Assembly: GCF_003121585.1 (NCBI RefSeq) | Contig: NZ_QEOO01000011.1 | Span: forward strand, 62,001 to 126,000 | From: Nocardioides speluncae | Lineage (GTDB): Bacteria; Actinomycetota; Actinomycetes; Propionibacteriales; Nocardioidaceae | Reading direction: 5' to 3' | Length of the DNA stretch: 64,000 nt | Part shown: one piece after another, positions 51,305 through 60,239 of the stretch | How the letters are laid out: each line of letters begins with the position of its first letter | Numbering within the stretch: the first letter of the stretch is position 1 | Translations under genes and position numbers: made by a program | The notes under the pieces: model-generated | The model's input: only the letters and a program-made list of their open reading frames with translations | What the model was told of the DNA's origin: nothing | Databases searched by the model: none

Positions 51305-52387
51305 CTAGCGGTTCAGCGGCGGCGGTGCGTTCGCGCCGCCGCGGATCGGGTTGTCGGGCGGGCAGTGGCCGTCGGGGGTCGGCGGCTGGCGGTCGGTACT
51401 GGTGCCGGGCCGGACCGGGGTGCCGTACTTGCAGTACTTCTGACCCTGGATCCAGAGGTCGAGGTGCGCCCAGCCGTCCCAGAAGATCCGCGAGAAGCGC
51501 TCCACGCCGTACGGGAACGTCTTCAGCAGCTCGCGCAGGTGCGGCTCGCGCTGGTACAGGACGTCGGTCATGTCGACCAGCTGGTCCAGCGTCTTCGGCA
51601 GCACCGGCCGTAGGTCGGCCATCAGGATCGCCAGCTGGTCGAAGTCCTTCGGCGCGGTCCTCAGCAGCTCGTCGAAGTCGCCGTCGAACGAGCGGAGCCA
51701 GCGTGCCAGCACCGCCGCGCTCCGCGTCAGCTTGGCGAAGTCGAGGCGGTGACCGGCGAGCAGCTGGCCGACCACCTCGCCGTTCTCGAGCAGCGACAGC
51801 GTCGCCGGCCAGGAGTCCTCAAGCGACTGCGTCAGCAGGTCGGAGTTCGCCAGCAGCGACTCCAGGTCGCCGTCCGCGTCCCCCACCGCGGCCTCCAGCT
51901 CGTCCATGATCACCTGGACCTGCTCCTCGTCGACGCGGTCCAGCAGGCTGTCTACCTCGATCGCGGTCTGCGCCAGCGAGACGGGTACGTCGTCGGCCGA
52001 GCCGTTGATCTTGTCGCCATCGGCGAGATACGGACCGTCGGCCGACTCCGGCTGCAGGTCGAGGAACTGCTCGCCCACCGGGGACAGGCTGCGCACCTTC
52101 GCAGTGGTGTCCCGCGGCACCTCGACGTCGGCCGACAGCGCGACCGTGACGTCCACTCCCCCGCCCTCAGCGAGGTCCAGCTCGGTCACCTTGCCGACCC
52201 GGACGCCGCGGTAGGTGACGATCGAGCCCTTGAACAGCCCGCCGGTGGTCGACAGGTGCACCTGCACCTTGGCCGGGCGACCGGTCAGCGGCACCTCAAG
52301 CACCTGGGTCAGCATGTACGTCACGCCGATCAGGAAAGTGATCAGCAGCGCGATCGCACTGAGCAGTGAGCGGTTGATCCCGAACAT
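51305..52387 (-). CDS. mceF: Mce family protein MceF, second operon
   Basis: This 360-residue MCE protein has a membrane anchor (LLSAIALLITFLIGVTYML), MCE core GSIVTYRGVRVGKVTEL and a helical region, with a Pro-rich C-terminus (TPDGHCPPDNPIRGG). It is last of the second mce operon and ends beside the palindromic repeat. No Mas gene follows, unlike the first operon. Confidence 0.91.
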   Translation of the reverse strand: MFGINRSLLSAIALLITFLIGVTYMLTQVLEVPLTGRPAKVQVHLSTTGGLFKGSIVTYRGVRVGKVTELDLAEGGGVDVTVALSADVEVPRDTTAKVRSLSPVGEQFLDLQPESADGPYLADGDKINGSADDVPVSLAQTAIEVDSLLDRVDEEQVQVIMDELEAAVGDADGDLESLLANSDLLTQSLEDSWPATLSLLENGEVVGQLLAGHRLDFAKLTRSAAVLARWLRSFDGDFDELLRTAPKDFDQLAILMADLRPVLPKTLDQLVDMTDVLYQREPHLRELLKTFPYGVERFSRIFWDGWAHLDLWIQGQKYCKYGTPVRPGTSTDRQPPTPDGHCPPDNPIRGGANAPPPLNR

Positions 52388-52393
52388 CGAGGG

Positions 52394-53440
52394 TCACCGA
52401 CCCTTCTCGGCGGCAGCGGCCTGCTGCCGGCCCTGCTGGCGGTTCGTCGGCACCAGGTCCCCCAGCACCGGCAGGCCCGGTACCTGCAGGATGCTGAGCA
52501 GGTTCCCGACCGCGCGCAGGTTGATGTAGTCGGTCGGCACCGCGTTGTCGACCTGGCCGATGAACCGGTTGGCCAGCCCGAGGTTGCCTTCCAGGCTGCC
52601 GTCGATCTCGAACAGCTTGTCCACGAGCGGGCCCACCTGGTCCACGACCTTCACCAGGTCGTTGCGGGTACGGCGGACCACCCGGTCGGTGGAGCGCGCC
52701 ATGCTGCTGGTGCGCCGCAGCAGCTTCGCCAGCTCGTCGGTGTTGTCGGTCAGCGTCTTGGCCGCGGGCCGGATCTGCCGGAGCGCCTTGTTGATGGTGT
52801 TCTTACGCGCGGCCAGGGTCTTGGACACCGACGACAGCGCGGACAGCACCCGGTCGATCTCGCGGGTGCTGGTGAGCGCGTTCTTGAGGAACAGGTCGGT
52901 CTGGGTCAGCAGGCCCCTGGTGGCTCCGACCCGGCCCGACAGCGCGGTGTTCAGCTCGTCGACGATCGTCTGCACCTGGCCCAGGCTGCCGCCGTTGATC
53001 AGCAGCGACGCCGACGCCAGCGTGTCCTCCACCGTGACCGCGGTCTCCGCATCCGGCGCCTGTACGACGTTGCCGTCGGCGAGCGAGGCCCCGCCCTCGG
53101 CCGGGTGCACCTCGACGAACAGCTCGCCGAGCGCGGTGGTGTAGCGGAGCCGGAACAGGCTGCCCTTCGGGATCTTGGTGTCGTCGTCGATCGCCAGGTC
53201 GACCCGGGCGGTGTAGTCGTCGGCGCGGATGGCGGTCACCTCGCCGACCTTCACACCACCGATCTTCACCGGTGCGCCGTGGGTGAGGTTGAGCGCGTCG
53301 TCGAAGACCGCGGTCACCTTGTAGGCATCCCCAGGTGTGTCGGTCGGGCCGGTGCCCGGCACCTGCACCGAGCAGGCGCTCAGCAGCACCGCCAGGACGG
53401 CGGCGAGCAGCGAGCCCAGCCTCAGCCAGCGTGGCGTCAT
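52394..53440 (-). CDS. mceE: Mce family lipoprotein MceE, second operon
   Basis: This 348-residue product has a lipobox (LLSAC, Cys23), an MCE domain (GAPVKIGGVKVGEVTAI) and a long helical region. It overlaps mceD by four bases and lies six bases before mceF. Confidence 0.91.
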   Translation of the reverse strand: MTPRWLRLGSLLAAVLAVLLSACSVQVPGTGPTDTPGDAYKVTAVFDDALNLTHGAPVKIGGVKVGEVTAIRADDYTARVDLAIDDDTKIPKGSLFRLRYTTALGELFVEVHPAEGGASLADGNVVQAPDAETAVTVEDTLASASLLINGGSLGQVQTIVDELNTALSGRVGATRGLLTQTDLFLKNALTSTREIDRVLSALSSVSKTLAARKNTINKALRQIRPAAKTLTDNTDELAKLLRRTSSMARSTDRVVRRTRNDLVKVVDQVGPLVDKLFEIDGSLEGNLGLANRFIGQVDNAVPTDYINLRAVGNLLSILQVPGLPVLGDLVPTNRQQGRQQAAAAEKGR

Positions 53441-54540
53441 AGCAGCCCTCCGGTCAGCGCATCCAGCAGCGCGGCCAGGTCCGGCGACGTACCGAGCTGG
53501 GCACAGATGTCGGGCAGCAGCTCACAGATCGGCTCGGTGATCGGCTGGATCGGTGAGATGTACTGCAAGGGCAGCTTCGAGTTCAGCCGGTTGGTCTCCG
53601 GGTTGACGGCGTCGCCGATGTTCTTCACCGTCAGCGGCAGCACCTCGAGGGTCTCCTCCAGGTCGGCCTGGTGGGTGAGCAGCCGATCGGCCAGCCGGCC
53701 GACGCCGACGGTGGTGCTGCGAATCTCCTTGCGGTTGTCGCGCACGAACCTCGCGAGCGTGCGGAGCGCCTTCTGCAGCGCCTTCAGGGAGCGGCCGAAG
53801 TTCTGGCTCTCGTCGGCGAACAGGTCGGTGGTGTCGGTGATGCTGGTGATGAACTCGTCGACGACCGTCTTGTTGGTGGCCAGCAGCGTGACCAGGGCAT
53901 CCAGGTCGTCGACGGTGCCGGTGATCTCGCCGCGGTTGTCGGCGAGGCCCTCGGCCGCGATCGTCAGGTTGTCGATGGTGTCGTTGATGTCCGCGCCGCG
54001 GCCGCGGAGGTTGGTCGCGCCGGCCTCGAGCAGGCGACGCAGCGTGGCCGCCTCGCCGTCCTCGCCCTTCAGGCCCTTGGTGATGTCGGCCAGCGTCGCC
54101 AGCGCCTCGTCGAACTCGACCGGGGCACGGGTCCGGTCCAGCGGGATGGTGGCGCCCGACTTCATCCGCGGGCCCTCGGCGTACACCGGGGTCAGCTCGA
54201 TGTACCGGTCGGTCGCAACCGAGCGGGCGACCACCACGGCGCCGGCCGAGGCCGGGATGCTGATGTCGCCGTCCACCTTGAGCTCGACCTTGACCACCTC
54301 GCCGGCCGGCTCGATCGAGGTGATCTCGCCGACTGGTACACCGAGCACCCCGACGTCGTTGCCGACGAACAGGCCGGCGGAGTCCCGGAACTCCGCGGTG
54401 ATCTTCGTGTCGCCGCCGCCGAGCGGCGTACACCCGTTGGTGAGCAGCAGGGTCACGCCCAGGACCAGGCCGAGCAGCACCCGCCGGCCGCGCTCCGCAC
54501 CGGCTGTCGTGGTCGCGTCAGTCGCGTCAGGCGCCGTCAT
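53437..54540 (-). CDS. mceD: Mce family protein MceD, second operon
   Basis: This 367-residue protein has an N-terminal hydrophobic segment (VLLGLVLGVTLLLTNGC), an MCE domain (NDVGVLGVPVGEITSI) and a helical region. The segment ends in NGC, a weak lipobox, so this D subunit may also be lipidated. ATG at 54540 overlaps the mceC stop; a longer frame has no support. Confidence 0.9.
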   Translation of the reverse strand: MTAPDATDATTTAGAERGRRVLLGLVLGVTLLLTNGCTPLGGGDTKITAEFRDSAGLFVGNDVGVLGVPVGEITSIEPAGEVVKVELKVDGDISIPASAGAVVVARSVATDRYIELTPVYAEGPRMKSGATIPLDRTRAPVEFDEALATLADITKGLKGEDGEAATLRRLLEAGATNLRGRGADINDTIDNLTIAAEGLADNRGEITGTVDDLDALVTLLATNKTVVDEFITSITDTTDLFADESQNFGRSLKALQKALRTLARFVRDNRKEIRSTTVGVGRLADRLLTHQADLEETLEVLPLTVKNIGDAVNPETNRLNSKLPLQYISPIQPITEPICELLPDICAQLGTSPDLAALLDALTGGLL

Positions 54541-55508
54541 TGACACGCTCCTGTCGTGATGCAGGTGAGGTTGTCCGGGAGCAGGCCGGGCGCGTACAGG
54601 CTCGCCCATGGGCCGCTGCCGGTGGAGTTCGCGAAGTAGCGAGCCGCGAGCTTGAACGAGGTGATCGTCTTCTGCAGTGACCTGTCGTGCTTCTTCAGCG
54701 TCGTGAGCGTGTTGTCCAGGTCCTTCAGCAGCGGGCCGACGTCGCCCTTGATGTCATCCATCAGCCCGTTGACCTGGGTGCTGAGCAGGTTCAGGTCCTT
54801 CAGCAGCGAGCGGATCGTGACCCGCCGGGCGCGGAGGGTGTCGAAGACCAGGTCGGCCTGCTTCATCAGGGTCAGGATGTCGCCGCCGCTGCTGGTCAGC
54901 TGCCGGGTGACGGTGCGGGCGGCCCGGAGCAGCTCGCCGAGGTCATCGGAGCGGGTGGCCATCACCTGCGAGAGCTTCTGTACGCCGCTCAGCGCCGGCC
55001 CGAGCTCGCCACCGGTCGCCTCGAAGGTGCTGGCGATCTGGGCCAGTGAGCGTTCGATCAGCTTGATGTCGAACTCCTGCACCAGCGGTGTGCCCTCGTC
55101 GAGCACCGCCTGCAGGTCGAACGGCACCTTGGTCTGGTCCAGCGGCACGTTGTTGCCGGCCAGCTCGCCGCCGCCGTCCGGGAACACCTGGAGATAGTGG
55201 GTGCCCAGCAGGGTCGCGACCTTCACCTCGACCCGGGTTTCCTTGCCGAGCTTGATGTCGTCGTCGACGGTGAAGGTCACCTTCACCTTGCGTCCTTCGA
55301 GCTTGATGCCCTTGACCTCGCCGACGCCGACGCCGGCCACCTGCACCTCCTCGCCGGAGCGCAGGCCGGCGACGTGGCGCAGCTCGGCGGTGTAGGTCTT
55401 GGCGCCGACCGACAGGAACGACAGGGCGCCGACCACACCGATCAGCATCGCCAGGGCGCCGATGCCGAGCAGCCCGATCCGGTACCGGTCCTTCAGTGAG
55501 TACTTCAT
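54537..55508 (-). CDS. mceC: Mce family protein MceC, second operon
   Basis: This 323-residue protein starts MKYSLKDRYRIGLLG, with a membrane anchor (ALAMLIGVVGALSFLSV) and MCE core EEVQVAGVGVGEVKGI. ATG at 55508 overlaps the mceB stop (ATGA). It ends TGSGPWASLYAPGLLPDNLTC, the C-type ending. Confidence 0.91.
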   Translation of the reverse strand: MKYSLKDRYRIGLLGIGALAMLIGVVGALSFLSVGAKTYTAELRHVAGLRSGEEVQVAGVGVGEVKGIKLEGRKVKVTFTVDDDIKLGKETRVEVKVATLLGTHYLQVFPDGGGELAGNNVPLDQTKVPFDLQAVLDEGTPLVQEFDIKLIERSLAQIASTFEATGGELGPALSGVQKLSQVMATRSDDLGELLRAARTVTRQLTSSGGDILTLMKQADLVFDTLRARRVTIRSLLKDLNLLSTQVNGLMDDIKGDVGPLLKDLDNTLTTLKKHDRSLQKTITSFKLAARYFANSTGSGPWASLYAPGLLPDNLTCITTGACQ

Positions 55509-56518
55509 CGGCACGCCCCCGAGTGAGCCGCGCCCTCGGGACTGAGCCAGATCTCGCCGCCCGCGACGTCGACCCCGAGCTCGCAGACGTAGACGTTCGC
55601 GAACCCGCCGTACCCCATCGCCCGGGAGAAGGCCTCCAGCAGCAGGGGCAGCTTGCCGATCATCACGCCGAACTCCTCCTGGCCGCGGGTGAACGTGGAG
55701 TTCAACCGGCGCAGGCTCTTGATGTCCTTGGCGATCGGGGTCCGGGTGCGGTCGAGCAGGCCGGCGGTGCTCTCCAGCAGGCCGCCGATGTTGTCGATCG
55801 ACGACGCGAAGGTCTTGCGCTCCTTGGCGAGCCCGGTCACCAGCTTCTTCAGCTGCACCACCGCGGCGTCGAACTCGCCGGAGTTGGCGTCCAGGTTGCG
55901 CAGCACCGGTGTCAGGTTGGTCAGCACCTCGGAGAACACCTCATCCTTCGAGGCGAGGTACGTCGTCGCCCGGGCGGTCTGCCGCAGCAGCGACTCGACC
56001 GTGCCCGACTCGCCCTGGAGCACCGCGATCAGGTTCGCTGCGAGCTTGTTGACCTCGGCCGGCTCGATCACGTTGAACAGCGGCTCGAAGCCGTTGAGCA
56101 GCGCGGTCAGGTCGAACCCGGCGTCGGTCATCGACGCGGGGATCTCGGTGCCCGGCGTGAGCCGGTTGCCGCGGTCCTTCCCCGCGGTCAGCGCGAGGTA
56201 CCGCTGCCCGAGGAGGTTCTGGTAGCGCAGCGAGACCTGCGTCTTCTCGTAGACGTGCTGGTCCTCCAGCAGCGTGAAGGTCACCAGTGCCTGGTCGTTG
56301 TCGACGACCTCGATCTTCTCGACCCGGCCGACCTTGACCCCGGCGACCCGGACGTCGTCGCCGGACCGCAGCCCGGCGACGGCGGTGAAGCGAGCCGTCC
56401 AGGTCCGCTTGTCGCCCGGGACGGTGTTGCTCATCGTGGTCCAGAGCACGCCGAACAGCAGCACCGCGATGGTGGCGAACAGCGTGAACTTGACGAGGGT
56501 GGCGCGGAGTCCGGTCAT
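55505..56518 (-). CDS. mceB: Mce family protein MceB, second operon
   Basis: This 337-residue protein has an anchor (VKFTLFATIAVLLFGVLWTT), MCE core DDVRVAGVKVGRVEKI and a helical region containing FNVIEPAEVNKLAANLIAVLQGE, shared with Mce4B. ATG at 56518 overlaps the mceA stop. Confidence 0.91.
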   Translation of the reverse strand: MTGLRATLVKFTLFATIAVLLFGVLWTTMSNTVPGDKRTWTARFTAVAGLRSGDDVRVAGVKVGRVEKIEVVDNDQALVTFTLLEDQHVYEKTQVSLRYQNLLGQRYLALTAGKDRGNRLTPGTEIPASMTDAGFDLTALLNGFEPLFNVIEPAEVNKLAANLIAVLQGESGTVESLLRQTARATTYLASKDEVFSEVLTNLTPVLRNLDANSGEFDAAVVQLKKLVTGLAKERKTFASSIDNIGGLLESTAGLLDRTRTPIAKDIKSLRRLNSTFTRGQEEFGVMIGKLPLLLEAFSRAMGYGGFANVYVCELGVDVAGGEIWLSPEGAAHSGACR

Positions 56519-57588
56519 CAGCAATTCCGTCCTCGGTAGCCGCCGTAACTCGGGCAGTCCCCGGCGGTGTACGGGCGCCAGCCGTCCAGCTTGACGTTCA
56601 CGTCGACCCGTGCGAACGGGCCGTGGGACAGCGCCGCGCCCATCTTCACCGCGAGCACCGAGAAGGAGTTGATGCCGTCGACCAGACCCTGGCGTCCGTC
56701 GTAGAAGGTGTCGACCACGACCGCGGTCCGCATCAGCGCTGCGACCAGCCCTTCCTCGGAGGCGGTCAGCGTCTGCTCGGTCTGGCTCAGCGCGTCCTCG
56801 CCACCGGTCATCAGTTTCTGGAAGTTCTGCTCCTGCTCGATCAGCGTCGTGGTCACGACCATGGCGTCCTCGGTGGCCCGGAAGAGGTCGGGTGCGTTCT
56901 GCTGGAACGACTCCAGGTTGGTGGCCAGCAGCTCGACGTTGCGTCGTACCAGCGGCATGGCGGGGTTGAGCTTGCGGAGATAGGCCTCCAGCCGCTCGAT
57001 GGTCTGGCCGAGCTTCTCGCCGTTGCCGTCAAGGGCCGCGGAGATCCCGTTCAGCATCCGCGAGATCCGGGCCGGGCCGAGCGAGCCGATGACTCGGTCC
57101 AGCCCGTCCAGGACCGTCTGCATCTCCAGCGTCTCCATGCTGGCGTCCTGCGGGATCTCTTGGCCGGCGCGAATGGTGCCGTTGGGCTTGCCGGCCGGGA
57201 CCAGGTCGACGAACGAGATCCCGAAGACGCTCGCCGGCAGGATCCGGGCCTTCACGTTGCCGGGTACGTCGTCGGCGAAGGCCTCGTCCAGCTTGACCTT
57301 CAGGCGTACGCCGCGCGCGGCCGGGTCGCCGTCGGCGGCCTGGAGCGAGGTCACCTCGCCGACGGTGACGCCGTCGTACTTCACGGCGCCGCCCTCGACC
57401 AGCGACCCGCCGGCATCGTCGACCAGCACGTCCACGTCGACGGTGTCGACAAGGGCGCCGCGGCCGATCGAGACCAGAATCGCGACGATCACGCCGATCA
57501 CGGCCAGCGCGATCAGGCCACGCGCGGCGAGGATCTCTTTGGACGTGTCGCGGTGGTCGCGGAAGAGGCTGCTCTTTCCCTTGCTCAT
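56518..57588 (-). CDS. mceA: Mce family protein MceA, second operon
   Basis: This 356-residue protein has a membrane anchor (GLIALAVIGVIVAILVSIG), MCE core GGAVKYDGVTVGEVTSL and a helical region. ATG at 57588 overlaps the yrbEB stop (ATGA); a longer frame upstream shadows yrbEB. Confidence 0.91.
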   Translation of the reverse strand: MSKGKSSLFRDHRDTSKEILAARGLIALAVIGVIVAILVSIGRGALVDTVDVDVLVDDAGGSLVEGGAVKYDGVTVGEVTSLQAADGDPAARGVRLKVKLDEAFADDVPGNVKARILPASVFGISFVDLVPAGKPNGTIRAGQEIPQDASMETLEMQTVLDGLDRVIGSLGPARISRMLNGISAALDGNGEKLGQTIERLEAYLRKLNPAMPLVRRNVELLATNLESFQQNAPDLFRATEDAMVVTTTLIEQEQNFQKLMTGGEDALSQTEQTLTASEEGLVAALMRTAVVVDTFYDGRQGLVDGINSFSVLAVKMGAALSHGPFARVDVNVKLDGWRPYTAGDCPSYGGYRGRNC

Positions 57589-58403
57589 CCCGACACCCTG
57601 ACTCCCGGGTCGTGGCCCCAGAACGCGATGGTGAGCAGCATGTCGACGACCACCACCGCCACGATGCTCGCGCGGATCGCGCGGCCGGTGGCCTCGCCGA
57701 CACCCTGCGGTCCGCCCGAGGCGTTGTAGCCGTACCAGCAGTGGATGACGGCCACCAGGATCGCGAACACGACCACCTTGATCACCGAGTAGATCAGGTC
57801 CTTGCCGGAGATGAACACGGCGAAGTAGTGCTCGTAGGTGCCTGGCGACTGCCCGAACAGAATCGTGACCGCGGCCTGGGACGCGATCCACGAACCGATC
57901 AGCCCGATCAGGTAGAGCGGGACGATCGCGAGCATCGCGGCGATCACGCGGGTGGTCACCAGGTAGCGCAGCGGGTGCACGGCCATGACGGCGAGCGCGT
58001 CGATCTCCTCATGGAGCCGCATCGATCCCAGCTGGGCGGTGAACCGACAGCCGACCTGCGCGGCCAGCGCCAGCGCCGCCACCAGCGGCGCAATCTCGCG
58101 GGTGTTCACGCTCGCGGACACGAATCCCGTCAGCGGAGAAAGGCCGACCAGCTCCAGGCCGGAGAAGCCCTCGATGCCGAGCGACGTACCGGCCGACACG
58201 GCCAGCAACGCCATCACGCCGATGGTGCCGCCGCCGACCAGGATCGCTCCCGAGCCGAAGCTGATGTCGGCGAGCTGCCGGAACACCTCGGCCCGGTAGT
58301 TGGTCATCGTGTACCGGATCGAGGTCAGGATCTTGACCAGGAAGGTGCCGGCATCGCCCAGCTTCGCCAAGCTGTCGGTCGCGCTGCGGAGCTGGTTGTT
58401 CAT
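57585..58403 (-). CDS. yrbEB: YrbEB permease, second operon
   Basis: This 272-residue MlaE-type permease has coupling loop QLGSMRLHEEIDALAVMAVHPLRYLVTTR and several membrane helices. ATG at 58403 is preceded by AGGAGAGG; a GTG at 58418 overlapping the yrbEA stop would add five residues. Confidence 0.92.
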   Translation of the reverse strand: MNNQLRSATDSLAKLGDAGTFLVKILTSIRYTMTNYRAEVFRQLADISFGSGAILVGGGTIGVMALLAVSAGTSLGIEGFSGLELVGLSPLTGFVSASVNTREIAPLVAALALAAQVGCRFTAQLGSMRLHEEIDALAVMAVHPLRYLVTTRVIAAMLAIVPLYLIGLIGSWIASQAAVTILFGQSPGTYEHYFAVFISGKDLIYSVIKVVVFAILVAVIHCWYGYNASGGPQGVGEATGRAIRASIVAVVVVDMLLTIAFWGHDPGVRVSG

Positions 58404-58414
58404 CGGCCCTCTCC

Positions 58415-59221
58415 TCACGCGATCTGCTGGGGCACGAGCAGGACATAGGCCTGCGTGAGCCCGACGTTGACGATGGCGAGCAGGATGACGGTGAGCACGA
58501 CCGCCTCGTTGACGGCGTCGGCCACCCCCTTCGGACCACCCTTGGCGGAGAGTCCCTTATGGGCGGCCACGATGGTGGCGATGAAGCCGAAGATCGCCGC
58601 CTTCAGCTCGGCGAGCAGCAGGTCGGACGGCTGGGCGAACGACACGAACGAGCCGATGTAGGTGCCGGAGCTGACGTTGCCGCCGTACACGTTGATCATG
58701 AAGCCGGAGCCGATCGCGGTCACCGCGACGACCACGTTGAGCATCAGCGCCACCACGACCGCGGCGAACAACCTCGGCGAGACCAGCCGGTTGATCGGGT
58801 TGATGCCCATCACCCGCAGGGCGTCGACCTCTTCCCGGATCTGGCGCGCGCCTAAGTCGGAGGTGATCGCAGAGCCGACCGCTCCGGCGATCATCAGCGA
58901 GGTCACCAGTGGCGCACCCTGACGGAGTACGCCGACGCCGTTGACCGCGCCGCTGAACGAGTCGGCGCCGATCTGCTGAGCCACGCCGCCGACCTGCACC
59001 GACACGATCACACCGAACGGGATCGCCACCAGGATCGTGGGCAGCAGCGAGACCCGGGTCATGAACCAGGCCTGCAGCAGGAACTCCGACCAGGAGAACC
59101 TGCGCGCGATGATGTCGGCAGTACCGGAGCGGACCGCCTCGATCGACATCAGCACCATGTCACCGCTGGTGACGATGCCGTCGTTCATCCGGCCGCGGAG
59201 GTCCGAGATGACGGCGCTCAT
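58415..59221 (-). CDS. yrbEA: YrbEA permease, second operon
   Basis: This 268-residue MlaE-type permease has coupling loop DLGARQIREEVDALRVMGINPINRLVSPR and hydrophobic helices such as PTILVAIPFGVIVSVQV. Its ATG overlaps the stop of the SCP2-like gene, so the sterol-carrier protein is made with the transporter. Confidence 0.92.
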   Translation of the reverse strand: MSAVISDLRGRMNDGIVTSGDMVLMSIEAVRSGTADIIARRFSWSEFLLQAWFMTRVSLLPTILVAIPFGVIVSVQVGGVAQQIGADSFSGAVNGVGVLRQGAPLVTSLMIAGAVGSAITSDLGARQIREEVDALRVMGINPINRLVSPRLFAAVVVALMLNVVVAVTAIGSGFMINVYGGNVSSGTYIGSFVSFAQPSDLLLAELKAAIFGFIATIVAAHKGLSAKGGPKGVADAVNEAVVLTVILLAIVNVGLTQAYVLLVPQQIA

Positions 59222-60174
59222 GAGGCACGCTCCCTGACTTGAGCCAGCGGCGGCACCATCACGCCGCTGAAGGCGAGTGCCTTGCTGAGGTCGCCGGCAA
59301 CGGTGAGCTTGCCACGCAGGGTGCCCTCGACCGGCTGTAGCGCGCCGGTGACCAGACGCAGGAAATCGTGGCCGTCGCAGGTGATCGTGGCGTCGAGCGG
59401 ACCGTCGTACCGACCCCTGACGACTGTGCAGGCGCCGGCCTCGATGATCGCCGCGAACCGGTCGACCTCGTCGGACGGGCCGGTCAGCCGGAAGCCGACC
59501 GCGAGCCGGTCGGCCGGCCCGAGGCTCGGCCGGTAGTAGTCCGGGAGCTGGCGGCAGATCTCGCGGAGCACGACCGGGCGGAAGTCGCCACGCATCAGCC
59601 GGCGCAGGTGGGAGGGCTCGGCCTGCCGGAGCGCCTCGGCGACGTCGACCGGGTCGAGCGCGCTGGCGCCGACACCTGGCGCGGCCTCGCCGGGGACCCG
59701 GAACACCCGGCCCAGCCCGAGCACGAGCAGCGGGTCGCCGTCGAGCTCGACCTCTCCGCGGAGGTACTCCAGGGCCGCGTTGCGCTGGCCGGCGATCATC
59801 CGGATGAAGCAGAGCATGGTGGTGCTGAGGACGACATCGGCACGGTCGGCCGGCTCCGGGTCGCTGACCAGCCGCACCCGGCCGCCACCGAACGCCAGCG
59901 CGCGGCGCTCGACCAGGGCACCGTCGTGGCTGAGGTCGAACCGGACCACGCCAACGGCCTCGTCCAAGCGCTCGGGTACGGCGTACTCGTGGAGGCGGCC
60001 GAGGATGCCTTCGACCGCGGCGGGCCGCACCTCCGGTCGACCGATGAGCTGGTCGAGCTCGGCGTCGGGGGTCTCGTTCACGGCGATCACGAGGAGCACG
60101 GGGTCGACGTCGGCGAAGAACCGCTGGGCCTCGTCGGCGGTCGCCGTACGCAGCGTCTCGTAGAGCGCACTCAT
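59218..60174 (-). CDS. Tandem SCP2-like sterol-carrier protein heading the second mce operon
   Basis: This 318-residue cytoplasmic protein (no signal or membrane helix) has two segments with the SCP2 pattern. One runs roughly 75-150 (GVVRFDLSHDGALV ... GQRNAALEYLRGEVELDGDPLLVL); the other is C-terminal (CTVVRGRYDGPLDATITCDGHDFLRLVTGAL ... GKLTVAGDLSKALAFSGVM). The last matches the lipid-binding G-x-L-x-x-x-G-D-x-x-x-A motif well. SCP2 domains carry sterols or acyl-CoA. It is first in the operon and overlaps yrbEA by four bases, so it may receive imported lipid. Confidence 0.82.
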   Translation of the reverse strand: MSALYETLRTATADEAQRFFADVDPVLLVIAVNETPDAELDQLIGRPEVRPAAVEGILGRLHEYAVPERLDEAVGVVRFDLSHDGALVERRALAFGGGRVRLVSDPEPADRADVVLSTTMLCFIRMIAGQRNAALEYLRGEVELDGDPLLVLGLGRVFRVPGEAAPGVGASALDPVDVAEALRQAEPSHLRRLMRGDFRPVVLREICRQLPDYYRPSLGPADRLAVGFRLTGPSDEVDRFAAIIEAGACTVVRGRYDGPLDATITCDGHDFLRLVTGALQPVEGTLRGKLTVAGDLSKALAFSGVMVPPLAQVRERAS

Positions 60175-60187
60175 CGATCGACCCCTC

Positions 60188-60207
60188 CCAAGGTCCGGCC
60201 TCCTTGG
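60188..60207. promoter_or_regulatory. Inverted repeat CCAAGG-N8-CCTTGG upstream of the second mce operon
   Basis: A perfect six-base dyad lies about 14 bp before the SCP2-like start, overlapping where the ribosome site would be. It may be an operator or an mRNA hairpin controlling translation. No KstR-like site is visible here. Confidence 0.4.
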
Positions 60208-60239
60208 AGGTGTAACGCGGTGTTGCGCTATCGGTTACG

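Noticed and set aside
60175..60239. KstR operator for the second mce operon
   Set aside because: No TAGAAC/GTTCTA-like pair is present; only an unrelated CCAAGG/CCTTGG dyad.
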